Notes under the pieces: generated by a model
Database searches by the model: none
What the model was told of the DNA's origin: nothing
The model's input: the letters and a program-made list of their open reading frames with translations, nothing else
Assembly: GCA_030617525.1 (NCBI GenBank)
Contig: JAUWVG010000096.1
Location: 1-7,550, forward strand
DNA from: Candidatus Aminicenantota bacterium
GTDB lineage: Bacteria > Acidobacteriota > Aminicenantia > Aminicenantales > Aminicenantaceae
Reading direction: 5' to 3'
Length of the DNA stretch: 7,550 nt
Made by a program: the position numbers and the translations under genes
Shown: one piece after another, positions 1-5,760 of the stretch
How positions within the stretch are numbered: position 1 is the stretch's first letter
Layout of the letters: every line of letters starts with the position of its first letter

Positions 1-1
1 A

Positions 2-106
2 AAGGCCCACAGCATGAAGTTCGACGAAAACCTCGAAGATTCGGAAAAGCTGAAAAAATGGCTGGAAAACTTACAGCCCGAGGATTTCGGCAAATACAAG
101 ATGTAA
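2..106 (+). CDS. C-terminal end of an unidentified protein (5' truncated by window edge)
   Basis: An open frame enters from the left edge and ends at TAA 104-106, leaving 34 codons. The visible tail is hydrophilic and charged, rich in Lys and Glu, and ends in EDFGKYKM. This looks like an ordinary soluble C-terminus. It is the only plus-strand gene in the window and it converges on groEL. A terminator hairpin starts about 17 bases after the stop, which supports this being a genuine gene end. I do not recognise the family from so short a tail. The sequence AHSMKF faintly recalls the AHxxKF segment of threonine synthases, but that is too weak to use as a call. Confidence 0.6.
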   Translation, partial: KAHSMKFDENLEDSEKLKKWLENLQPEDFGKYKM

Positions 107-122
107 TTATTTTTTTCGACAA

Positions 123-157
123 AAAAAAGGCCCAGGGAAAAACCCTGGGCCTTTTTT
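123..157. terminator. Bidirectional intrinsic terminator between convergent genes
   Basis: A perfect 9-bp GC-rich stem (GGCCCAGGG 129-137 with CCCTGGGCC 143-151) closes a 5-base A loop. It is flanked by an A-run on the left (121-128) and a T-run on the right (152-157). Read on the plus strand, the hairpin is followed by six T and would terminate the gene ending at 106. Read on the minus strand, it is followed by eight T and lies about 20 bases after the groEL stop. The A and T runs can also pair and extend the stem. Confidence 0.93.
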
Positions 158-176
158 ATTTCTGTTGCTGCTAGAT

Positions 177-1799
177 TTAGTACATGTCAGGGGATGGGGG
201 CATGGGGGGGTATTTCGAACCTTTATCATCTTCGGGAAGGTCTGTAATCACACCTTCGGTCGTCAGCATTAATCCGGCAATACTGCCTGCATTCTGCAGT
301 GCTGTGCGTACAACCTTAGTCGGGTCAAGTACACCAGCTTTAATAAGATCTTCATATTTTTCTGTCAGCGCGTTGAATCCAAAATCTTTTTCCTGCTCTT
401 TGACTTTCTCAACAATGATAGAACCTTCCTGCCCTGCGTTTATAGCGATCTGCCGGAGAGGTTCTTCGATGGCTCTCTTGATGATGTCCACTCCAATAGC
501 AAGATCTCCTTCGAGCTTAAGGTTGGCAAGAGATTTCTGGCTTCTCAACAGGGCAACTCCTCCGCCAGGAACGATCCCTTCTTCAACAGCGGCCTTTGTG
601 GCATGCATGGCATCTTCCACTCTGGCTTTCTTCTCTTTGAGTTCTGATTCTGTCGCAGCTCCAACTTTGATCAAGGCCACTCCTCCAACCAGTTTGGCCA
701 GTCTTTCCTGGAGTTTTTCTCTATCGTAATCAGATGTCGTGTCTTCAATTTGAGTTCTGATCTGCTTGATGGGGGCCTGAACATCGTCGGAAGTGCCTTT
801 ACCTTCAACAATTGTCGTGTTGTCCTTGTCGATGGCAACCTTATTGGCTTGACCCCGCCAATCTGGGGTGATGTTCTCGAGTTTGACACCGATGTCCTCA
901 GTAATCACTTTGCCACCGGTCAAAACAGCGATATCTTCCAGCATAGCTTTTCTTCTGTCACCAAAACCAGGGGCTTTTACGGCTGCACAGGCAAATGTGC
1001 CTTTGAGTTTGTTTACCACCAGTGTTGCCAGAGCTTCACCTTCTACTTCTTCTGCGATGACGAGAAGGGGTTTGCCCATCTTGGCCACGCTTTCCAGCAG
1101 CGGCAGGAACTCCCTCAAGTTGCTGATCTTCTTTTCGTGAAGAAGAATTACGGGATTTTCTAAAACACATTCCATCCGATCCGGATCGGTGACGAAATAG
1201 GGGGAAAGGTATCCCCGGTCAAACTGCATCCCTTCAACGATGTCCATCGTAGTTTCCAGGCCTTTGGCCTCTTCTACTGAAATCACACCGTCTTTCCCAA
1301 CTTTGTCCATCGCCTCAGCAATAATCTCCCCGATAGAGGAGTCGTTGTTTGCTGAGATAGAGCCGACTTGGGCAATCATCTCCCCACTCACTTCGCGGCT
1401 CAATTTTTTCAATTCCTCAACAATCTTTTCCACGGCTTGATCGATTCCCTTTTTGATCAAATTGGGATTGGCGCCGGCGGTGACATACTTTAATCCTCCC
1501 GCATAGATACTCTGGGCGAGAACCGTGGCGGTTGTCGTGCCGTCTCCGGCCACATCAGATGTTTTGGAGGCCACCTCTTTGACAAGCTGGGCACCCATAT
1601 TCTCGAGGGAATCTGCCAACTCGATCTCTTTGGCTACAGTGACACCATCTTTGGTGCTGGTGGGAGAACCGAATTTTTTGTCGAGGACAATATTTTTTCC
1701 CCGCGGACCAAGGGTCTCTTTGACGACGTTGCTCAGAATATTAACGCCCCTTAAGAGAGCCTGTCTTGCTTCATCTCCAGTTGTTATTTGTTTTGCCAT
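177..1799 (-). CDS. groEL: Chaperonin GroEL (60 kDa, Hsp60)
   Basis: Complete 540-residue GroEL, the ATP-driven double-ring chaperonin that folds cytosolic proteins together with GroES. The sequence is collinear with E. coli GroEL. The ATP-site segments are present: LGPRGKN near residue 30, TKDGVTV with Asp51, GDGTTTATVLA with Asp86, VEDAMHAT with the catalytic Asp396, and PGGGVAL near 411-417. The apical domain has the usual EGMQFDRGYLSPYF segment (189-202). The ATG at 1797-1799 is preceded by an AAAAGGAA ribosome-binding site and starts MAKQITTGDEAR. The gene follows groES by 20 bases and shares its CIRCE-controlled promoter. It ends at a strong terminator. Two oddities are seen. The C-terminus is proline-rich (PPMPPSPDMY) and lacks the Gly-Gly-Met repeats of most bacterial GroELs. 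The usually DLG-like stretch near 313-316 reads DWRG. Confidence 0.99.
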   Translation of the reverse strand: MAKQITTGDEARQALLRGVNILSNVVKETLGPRGKNIVLDKKFGSPTSTKDGVTVAKEIELADSLENMGAQLVKEVASKTSDVAGDGTTTATVLAQSIYAGGLKYVTAGANPNLIKKGIDQAVEKIVEELKKLSREVSGEMIAQVGSISANNDSSIGEIIAEAMDKVGKDGVISVEEAKGLETTMDIVEGMQFDRGYLSPYFVTDPDRMECVLENPVILLHEKKISNLREFLPLLESVAKMGKPLLVIAEEVEGEALATLVVNKLKGTFACAAVKAPGFGDRRKAMLEDIAVLTGGKVITEDIGVKLENITPDWRGQANKVAIDKDNTTIVEGKGTSDDVQAPIKQIRTQIEDTTSDYDREKLQERLAKLVGGVALIKVGAATESELKEKKARVEDAMHATKAAVEEGIVPGGGVALLRSQKSLANLKLEGDLAIGVDIIKRAIEEPLRQIAINAGQEGSIIVEKVKEQEKDFGFNALTEKYEDLIKAGVLDPTKVVRTALQNAGSIAGLMLTTEGVITDLPEDDKGSKYPPMPPSPDMY

Positions 1800-1819
1800 T
1801 GTTTTTCCTTTTCACAAAA

Positions 1820-2107
1820 TCAGGTGATTTTGGCTAAGATTTCCTCTTCACGGACGATGACATGTTCCACATCTTCAAATGTCACTTCGGTTCCGCTAAA
1901 TTTTCCAATGAGAACTCTATCCCCTTTCTTAACATCAAGGGGGATAACTTTCCCGTCCTCTGAAACACGGCCCTTGCCAACCGCTATGACTTCGGCTTCC
2001 TGCGGTTTTTCTCTAGCCGTATCTGGAATGATTATTCCACCCTTGACAACATCCTTCTCATCCAAGCGTTTGAGAAGAACTCGGTCATGTAAAGGAACTA
2101 CATTCAT
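1820..2107 (-). CDS. groES: Co-chaperonin GroES (10 kDa, Hsp10)
   Basis: Complete 95-residue GroES, the heptameric lid that closes the GroEL folding chamber. It opens with VVPLHDRVLLKR, the conserved first strand. The mobile loop follows with GGIIIPDTA, whose III tripeptide is the hydrophobic GroEL-contact segment. The body contains EVIAVGKG and GDRVLIGKFSGTEV, and the end is the usual EEEILAKI. Length is typical of the short bacterial form. The ATG at 2105-2107 has a full AGGAGG ribosome-binding site (2113-2118) five bases upstream. A second ATG four bases inside is out of frame. It is the first gene of the groES-groEL operon and lies directly behind a consensus promoter and the CIRCE operator(s). 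Confidence 0.98.
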   Translation of the reverse strand: MNVVPLHDRVLLKRLDEKDVVKGGIIIPDTAREKPQEAEVIAVGKGRVSEDGKVIPLDVKKGDRVLIGKFSGTEVTFEDVEHVIVREEEILAKIT

Positions 2108-2134
2108 AAATACCTCCTGTAAAATTAATAAAAA

Positions 2135-2161
2135 TTAGCAAATAAGCTATAAGACTGCTAA
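2135..2161. promoter_or_regulatory. Second, degenerate CIRCE-like operator over the groESL start site
   Basis: The element reads TTAGCAAAT, nine bases, GACTGCTAA. It has exactly the 27-base CIRCE architecture, with both outer six-base blocks (TTAGCA and TGCTAA) intact. Four of the 18 arm positions, all in the inner three bases of each arm, differ from consensus. It begins at the last base of the -10 hexamer and covers the predicted start site, which is the usual place for a repressing CIRCE. The sequence match is direct; HrcA binding is inferred. Confidence 0.6.
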
Positions 2162-2188
2162 TTATACAGAATTTTCCCCTGTTGTCAA
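2161..2188 (-). promoter_or_regulatory. Consensus sigma-70 promoter of groESL
   Basis: On the minus strand a perfect TTGACA (2188-2183) and a perfect TATAAT (2166-2161) are separated by 16 bases. A start near 2154 would give a leader of about 46 bases before the groES ATG. The A/T-rich stretch just upstream of the -35 box (2189-2206) could act as an UP element; it includes a small ATAAAA/TTTTAT palindrome. A promoter this close to consensus should be strong when not repressed. Confidence 0.85.
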
Positions 2189-2206
2189 GATAAAAACGGC
2201 TTTTAT

Positions 2207-2233
2207 TTAGCACTTAAAGTGGACGAGTGCTAA
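2207..2233. promoter_or_regulatory. CIRCE operator (HrcA-binding site), near-perfect
   Basis: The element reads TTAGCACTT, nine bases, GAGTGCTAA. It matches the CIRCE consensus TTAGCACTC-N9-GAGTGCTAA at 17 of 18 arm positions. CIRCE is the operator of the heat-shock repressor HrcA and typically controls groESL and the hrcA-grpE-dnaK operon. It lies between the stop of the upstream Fis-type gene (2242) and the groES promoter. Unusually, it is 18 bases upstream of the -35 box rather than downstream of the -10 box. Confidence 0.93.
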
Positions 2234-2241
2234 TAATTGGG

Positions 2242-2469
2242 CTATTTTATGTTAAGTGCTTTGGTCAAATTATGTAGGGTGTTGCGGTGTATCCCAAGAG
2301 CTCTGGCCATTTTTGTCTTATTTCCATTGTATTTCTGGGAAGACGTCTCGATGTAGATCTTTTCAAATTCCTTCAAAACTTCTTTGAGAGGCAGTTCACT
2401 CTCGACAAGTTCCTTGATCAGGACTTCCATTTTCTGGTGGATGGACACCCGTTTAGCCTTTACTGACAT
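2242..2469 (-). CDS. Small Fis-type helix-turn-helix protein
   Basis: 75-residue protein from the preferred start. Residues 1-40 are mostly charged helix. The C-terminal part (about 47-73) is a Fis/NtrC-type HTH (HTH_8-like), with NGNKTKMARALGIHRNTLHNL matching the usual N-x-x-x-x-A-x-x-LGI-x-R-x-TL pattern. Proteins of this kind are DNA-binding regulators or nucleoid-associated factors; the target is unknown. The ATG at 2467-2469 is preferred because a purine-rich GGGGGAAGGAAG lies directly upstream. A longer in-frame start at 2508 (88 residues) has only a weak site and overlaps cvpA further. The preferred start overlaps the 3' end of cvpA by 17 bases, indicating an operon. It is not classical Fis by context (no dusB). 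It sits directly upstream of the CIRCE/groES control region, so readthrough into groESL is possible. Confidence 0.85.
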   Translation of the reverse strand: MSVKAKRVSIHQKMEVLIKELVESELPLKEVLKEFEKIYIETSSQKYNGNKTKMARALGIHRNTLHNLTKALNIK

Positions 2470-2989
2470 CTTCCTTCCCCCTTTTGACAATATCGTCGTA
2501 TGCCTCATTAAACTTCACTTTTAGGTCATCCGGAATGAGATAGATCACGGCCTTAGTGACTCGCACGCAATAGGGAGCAAGAAAAGACTGCTTTAACGCG
2601 TCCTCTTTGAAAGGAAACACAAGCATGGCAAACACAATCACACCACAGATAAGAAGTCCCTTCAACAGGCCCAAACCTCCGCCCAGGGCATTGTTGACAA
2701 ATTTCAAGGGGCCCCTAATCACCTTCGAGAAAAGAAAAGATAGGATTCCTCCCATACAAAGAACTGCGATAAAAACAGTGATAAAAGCAACAAAATTAGA
2801 GAGAGTGCTGCTGCTGATCCATTGCGAAAAAAAGTCTGAAACAAAAGGATAGTAATTGACAGCCAATATCAAGCCTACAATAACCGACAGAATGCCAATG
2901 ATTTGCCTGACAAAACCCTTCATGACTCCAAAGAGAACCGTTAATCCTAGAATCACCAGAAGAATGAGGTCCACCCAGTTAAAATTCAT
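2453..2989 (-). CDS. cvpA: CvpA family inner-membrane protein
   Basis: 178-residue membrane protein of the CvpA (colicin V production) family. Four hydrophobic segments are visible, at about 5-23, 28-47, 64-88 and 103-125. A short polar C-terminal tail of about 50 residues follows. The N-terminal VDLILLVILGLTVLFGVMKG and the glycine-rich NNALGGGLGLLKGLL before the fourth segment are typical of the family. The molecular role is poorly defined; in enterobacteria cvpA precedes purF and has been linked to colicin V export and envelope stress. The ATG (2987-2989) directly abuts the stop of the PHP gene, and its GGAGGT ribosome-binding site lies inside that gene's last codons. The 3' end overlaps the Fis-type gene. 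Linkage to purC here echoes the cvpA-purF linkage elsewhere. Confidence 0.92.
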   Translation of the reverse strand: MNFNWVDLILLVILGLTVLFGVMKGFVRQIIGILSVIVGLILAVNYYPFVSDFFSQWISSSTLSNFVAFITVFIAVLCMGGILSFLFSKVIRGPLKFVNNALGGGLGLLKGLLICGVIVFAMLVFPFKEDALKQSFLAPYCVRVTKAVIYLIPDDLKVKFNEAYDDIVKRGKEDVSKG

Positions 2990-3871
2990 CTAAGACCTCC
3001 TTTTTTTTAATTCTTCGACCATCCAATATCCCCCCTCATCAAGTTCCCCGAAATGAATGTGCGGTTTGATAGAGCCATGGAAATCAGATCCTGCCGTGGG
3101 AACGAGGTCCAATTCCTCTGCGATGGACTTGTATAAAGATTTTTGTTCTGCATCATGGTAGGACGAATAGACCTCAAGCCCTTTAAGTCCTCGTTCTTTT
3201 AGTCGGATCAGGTCTTCTTTTTTCGCACTCTGAAAATAGGCGCCTGGATGAGCGACAACGGGAACGCCACCGGCAGAGAGGATTTTGTCAAGCACGTCCA
3301 ACAGATCGACATTCCGCCTGGGTACAGAAGCGGGCTTCCCCTCCATAAAATAATTCTTGTAAAAATGGTAGGGCGCAAACGGCTTATTTTCACCATCCAG
3401 GTATTGAGAAAAACCAGGCGTTTTGTTTTTTTCGGCCTTATTCAAGATCAGTTGGGCGATCGTGACTCCCAATGGGGGATATGGATCCGATGCGTGAAGA
3501 ACCTCTTCCCAACTGATATCAAATCCCAGATTTTGCAGTTTTTCCACCCTCTCTCTGGCCTCAATCCGGCGTCGTTTGGCAACCTCCCGAACAAGATCAA
3601 CCAAAATCTCACTTTTCCAATTGATAAATGGACAAAGGAGATGGAACTCTCGCCCCTCAAAGAGGGTCGTCAATTCTAAACTCGGGATAATCTCAACACC
3701 ATTTTCTTCGCCATATTGGATCGTCTCAGGATACGCGTCAACCGTATCATGATCCGAAATCGAAATCGCCCGAAGATTGGCTTTTTTTGCCAAATTTACG
3801 ATGTGTTCGGGTGAATAATCTCCATCACTGCTTCTGTCTGAATGGATATGGAGATCGATCCGATCATCCAT
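2990..3871 (-). CDS. PHP-domain phosphoesterase (TrpH/YciV-like)
   Basis: 293-residue soluble PHP (polymerase and histidinol phosphatase) protein. The metal-binding motifs occur in family order: DLHIHS with His8 and His10, SDHDTVD with Asp40, His41 and Asp42, Glu66 in PSLELT, His77, His208 in VVAHPG, and Asp263 and His265 in GSDFHG. These form the trinuclear metal centre. The closest characterised relatives are TrpH/YciV (RNase AM), which hydrolyse 3',5'-nucleoside bisphosphates and short RNA 5' ends. The substrate here is inferred. The insert around residues 100-190 is usual for this family. The start codon overlaps the purC stop by one base (TAATG), a classic translational coupling arrangement. 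The last codons contain an eight-A run followed by the cvpA ribosome-binding site. Confidence 0.9.
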   Translation of the reverse strand: MDDRIDLHIHSDRSSDGDYSPEHIVNLAKKANLRAISISDHDTVDAYPETIQYGEENGVEIIPSLELTTLFEGREFHLLCPFINWKSEILVDLVREVAKRRRIEARERVEKLQNLGFDISWEEVLHASDPYPPLGVTIAQLILNKAEKNKTPGFSQYLDGENKPFAPYHFYKNYFMEGKPASVPRRNVDLLDVLDKILSAGGVPVVAHPGAYFQSAKKEDLIRLKERGLKGLEVYSSYHDAEQKSLYKSIAEELDLVPTAGSDFHGSIKPHIHFGELDEGGYWMVEELKKRRS

Positions 3872-4761
3872 TAGAGTTCAATTTTTCCTGTGAGACGCTG
3901 GAAGATATCCAAATATATTTCTGCTGTGCGCTCGATTATCTCGGAAGGCAGTTCGGGCGGTGAAGAGTTCTTGTCCCAGCTCAATCCTTCCAAGTAATCC
4001 CGAACAAATTGTTTATCGAGGCTGGGTTGAGACATGCCTGGCGAATAGCTTTCCACGGGCCAAAACCGGGAAGAGTCCGGGGTGAAGATTTCATCAATAA
4101 GTACAACCTTTCCATCCCGGATCCCGAATTCGAATTTTGTGTCGGCTATGATGATGCCCTTGGAGTAGGCATATTCGGACGCTTTCCTGTAGAGGGAGAT
4201 ACTTAATTCTTTCACATTCTTTGCCAACTCCACGCCAACAGTGTCCTGCATCTCCTCAAACGAAATATTGATGTCATGTCCCTCATCCGCTTTTGTGGCC
4301 GGAGTAAAAATGACATCATCCAACTTGTCGGCCTGTTTTAATCCCGGGGGAAGTTTTACACCGCTTGTCTCGCCAGCGGCAAGGTAGTCTTTCCATCCTG
4401 AACCTTCCAAGTACCCCCTCACAACGCATTCAACAGGAAGCACTTCCGTTTTCCTGACCAACAAAGACCGTTTTTCCAGCCTATCCCTATACTTTTTAAG
4501 AATAGATGGGAATTCATCAAATTCTGCGGTCAAAACATGATTGGGACACAAGTCAGAGGTGAACTCAAACCAGAAGACTGAAAGTTGTGTCAGTATTTTC
4601 CCCTTATCCGGGATAAGAGAAGGAAGTACCCAATCAAAAGCAGAAACGCGGTCCGAGGCAACAAAAAGAAGGCTGTTCTCCATCTCAAACACATCCCGCA
4701 CCTTTCCTTTTTTGAACAAAATAAGTTCCGGAATAGAAATTTCTGAGTAAGTTTTCTTCAT
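3871..4761 (-). CDS. purC: Phosphoribosylaminoimidazole-succinocarboxamide synthase (SAICAR synthetase)
   Basis: PurC joins CAIR and aspartate with ATP to give SAICAR in de novo purine synthesis. From the preferred ATG it is 296 residues, the length of the longer bacterial/yeast-like form. Recognisable blocks in order are KGKVRDVFE (nucleotide loop), VASDRVSAFDWVLP, LPVECVVRGYLEGSGWKDY, FTPATKADEGHDINISF, GIIIADTKFEFG, LIDEIFTPDSSRFWP and QPSLDKQFVRDYL. The ATG at 4759-4761 is chosen because AGGTGGAAAGGA lies just upstream. A GTG four codons earlier (4771-4773) would sit inside that ribosome-binding site. It is the first gene of the purC-PHP-cvpA-HTH operon and overlaps the PHP gene by one base. 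It has an A/T-rich leader and a possible promoter at 4826-4855. Confidence 0.97.
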   Translation of the reverse strand: MKKTYSEISIPELILFKKGKVRDVFEMENSLLFVASDRVSAFDWVLPSLIPDKGKILTQLSVFWFEFTSDLCPNHVLTAEFDEFPSILKKYRDRLEKRSLLVRKTEVLPVECVVRGYLEGSGWKDYLAAGETSGVKLPPGLKQADKLDDVIFTPATKADEGHDINISFEEMQDTVGVELAKNVKELSISLYRKASEYAYSKGIIIADTKFEFGIRDGKVVLIDEIFTPDSSRFWPVESYSPGMSQPSLDKQFVRDYLEGLSWDKNSSPPELPSEIIERTAEIYLDIFQRLTGKIEL

Positions 4762-4825
4762 TGTCCTTTCCACCTAGAGCGAAATTGATTTTTTCTTAGA
4801 ATAAAAAAAAAGAAACGAAAAAGCA

Positions 4826-4855
4826 AATATAACTATAAGAATTATAAGGATTCAA
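4826..4855 (-). promoter_or_regulatory. Possible sigma-70 promoter for the purC operon
   Basis: On the minus strand TTGAAT (4855-4850) and TATATT (4831-4826) are separated by 18 bases. The -35 box lies inside the first units of the left 8-bp repeat array. The leader to the purC ATG would be about 58 bases and very A/T rich. Each box matches consensus at four or five positions, and the surrounding sequence is A/T rich, so chance matches are possible. Confidence 0.35.
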
Positions 4856-4954
4856 GGAATCAAGAGGTCAGGGGGTCGAGTGAAATGATTAAGAAGAATG
4901 AAGAAAGGAGTCCAAAACCCTAGAATCCTTGAACCCTAGAATCCTCGAATCCTT
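4846..4954. repeat. Two inverted arrays of an 8-bp degenerate repeat (GGATTC/GGGTTC type)
   Basis: The left array (4846-4877) has four contiguous octamers on the plus strand: AAGGATTC, AAGGAATC, AAGAGGTC, AGGGGGTC. The right array (4915-4954) has five contiguous octamers on the minus strand: AAGGATTC, GAGGATTC, TAGGGTTC, AAGGATTC, TAGGGTTT. The phase is exactly eight bases throughout, with consensus NAGGRTTC. The arrays face each other across 37 bases and can pair as a long imperfect hairpin. The right array also contains a 16-bp direct tandem repeat (4916-4931 and 4932-4947, one mismatch). The arrays lie between pgeF and purC. No T-run follows on either strand, so this is not a standard terminator. 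Confidence 0.8.
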
Positions 4955-4966
4955 TGTATAACAGGT

Positions 4967-5671
4967 TTAGGAGGACATTCCAATAAAATTGATCATCCGA
5001 CCAGTCTCAGTTTTATCCCGACGATAGGAAAAATATTTCTTTTCACACCGTGTGCAACAATCGACAGAATAGATGTTTTTGTCTTCAACACCCACATCCA
5101 AAAGTTGAAAACGGTTTATCCCTTTCAAATCAAAAAAATACTTCCCCCTCCGGCCGGGACACGGTCTAAAGAAACGAGATGCGGTTTTCTGATTCGGAAA
5201 ACTACTCTTTACATCATCTCCAACCTCGTAACACATCTGCTTGACAGACGGCCCTAGGGCCACAACAAGAGAATCCGGCCGGATGCCTAGGGTGCAGCCC
5301 ATGGTCTCAACAACCTTTTGGACCAAACCTTTGTTTGTTCCCCTCCAACCGCAGTGAACGGCGGCCACGGCTTTGGGATTTGTGGAAACAAAAAAGACGG
5401 GAAGGCAGTCTGCTGTCCTGATAGAAAGCAGTACATGGGGGCGGTCTGTGATTAAAGCATCTCCACTCAACCGCTTTAAGGGAGGGGCTTCGATGAGATG
5501 AATGGTATCAGAATGGATTTGTTTGATAGAGACCAAAGTAAAATCCTTCCATTCCTGTTTTTCCAAAATGTCGCGCTCAAACAAGTTCCTTGAACCGAAT
5601 CCATGGACCAGGGAAGTGATCTTCTCCAACTGCGGCACCGTGTTGAACTTTTTTTTTTGATTGAGTGTCAT
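4967..5671 (-). CDS. pgeF: PgeF/YfiH family purine nucleoside-active protein (laccase-domain, DUF152)
   Basis: Complete 234-residue protein of the YfiH/YlmD/FAMIN-like family, long called polyphenol oxidase or laccase-domain. Characterised members act on purine nucleosides (adenosine phosphorolysis/deamination). E. coli PgeF (YfiH) has been linked to preventing wrong amino acids in peptidoglycan precursors. The zinc/active-site residues are visible: His53 in KQIHSDT, Cys89 in RTADCLPV, and His106 in AAVHCGWRG. The C-terminal YSVDCCTRCEKKYFSYRRDK ends in the family's typical TGRM. The ATG at 5669-5671 is the only sensible start, but AAGGGG directly abuts it, an unusually short spacing. Codons 5-9 contain a ten-base A-run. 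A possible promoter lies at 5703-5730. It is separated from purC by a repeat-bearing 200-bp gap, so joint transcription is uncertain. Confidence 0.95.
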   Translation of the reverse strand: MTLNQKKKFNTVPQLEKITSLVHGFGSRNLFERDILEKQEWKDFTLVSIKQIHSDTIHLIEAPPLKRLSGDALITDRPHVLLSIRTADCLPVFFVSTNPKAVAAVHCGWRGTNKGLVQKVVETMGCTLGIRPDSLVVALGPSVKQMCYEVGDDVKSSFPNQKTASRFFRPCPGRRGKYFFDLKGINRFQLLDVGVEDKNIYSVDCCTRCEKKYFSYRRDKTETGRMINFIGMSS

Positions 5672-5702
5672 CCCCTTATTTAGACCTTCTTAAAAATAAG
5701 AC

Positions 5703-5730
5703 CATATATTGTTATTATTGTGCCTTTCAA
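5703..5730 (-). promoter_or_regulatory. Possible promoter of pgeF
   Basis: On the minus strand TTGAAA (5730-5725) and TATATG (5708-5703) are separated by 16 bases, placing a start about 25 bases before the pgeF ATG. The region is A/T rich, so the match is only moderately informative. No intrinsic terminator is seen between the upstream gene and this site. Confidence 0.35.
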
Positions 5731-5760
5731 AGTGGTAGAGGAAAAGATCAAGAAACAATT

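Noticed and set aside
184..1827. Several plus-strand open frames (184-729, 750-1163, 868-1140, 1240-1440, 1525-1827) opposite groEL
   Set aside because: They are antisense to an unmistakable groEL. Their translations are Ser/Pro/Leu-rich with no family resemblance, as expected from the complementary strand of a coding region.
1788..2138. Plus-strand frame of 116 codons opposite groES
   Set aside because: Antisense shadow of groES that also runs into the groES promoter region; no ribosome-binding site and a low-complexity Ser/Thr product.
2254..2262. A further AAGTGCT half-site resembling a CIRCE arm
   Set aside because: No partner arm exists at the required spacing (2236-2244 does not match). 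It encodes the KAL codons of the HTH protein, so chance is adequate.
3208..3679. Frames on both strands inside the PHP gene (for example 3248-3679 plus, 3448-3660 minus)
   Set aside because: They lie wholly within a gene with complete metal-binding motifs and show no recognisable domain.
4846..4954. Repeat arrays considered as a CRISPR
   Set aside because: Units are contiguous octamers with no spacers between them, in two opposite orientations, and no cas genes are present.
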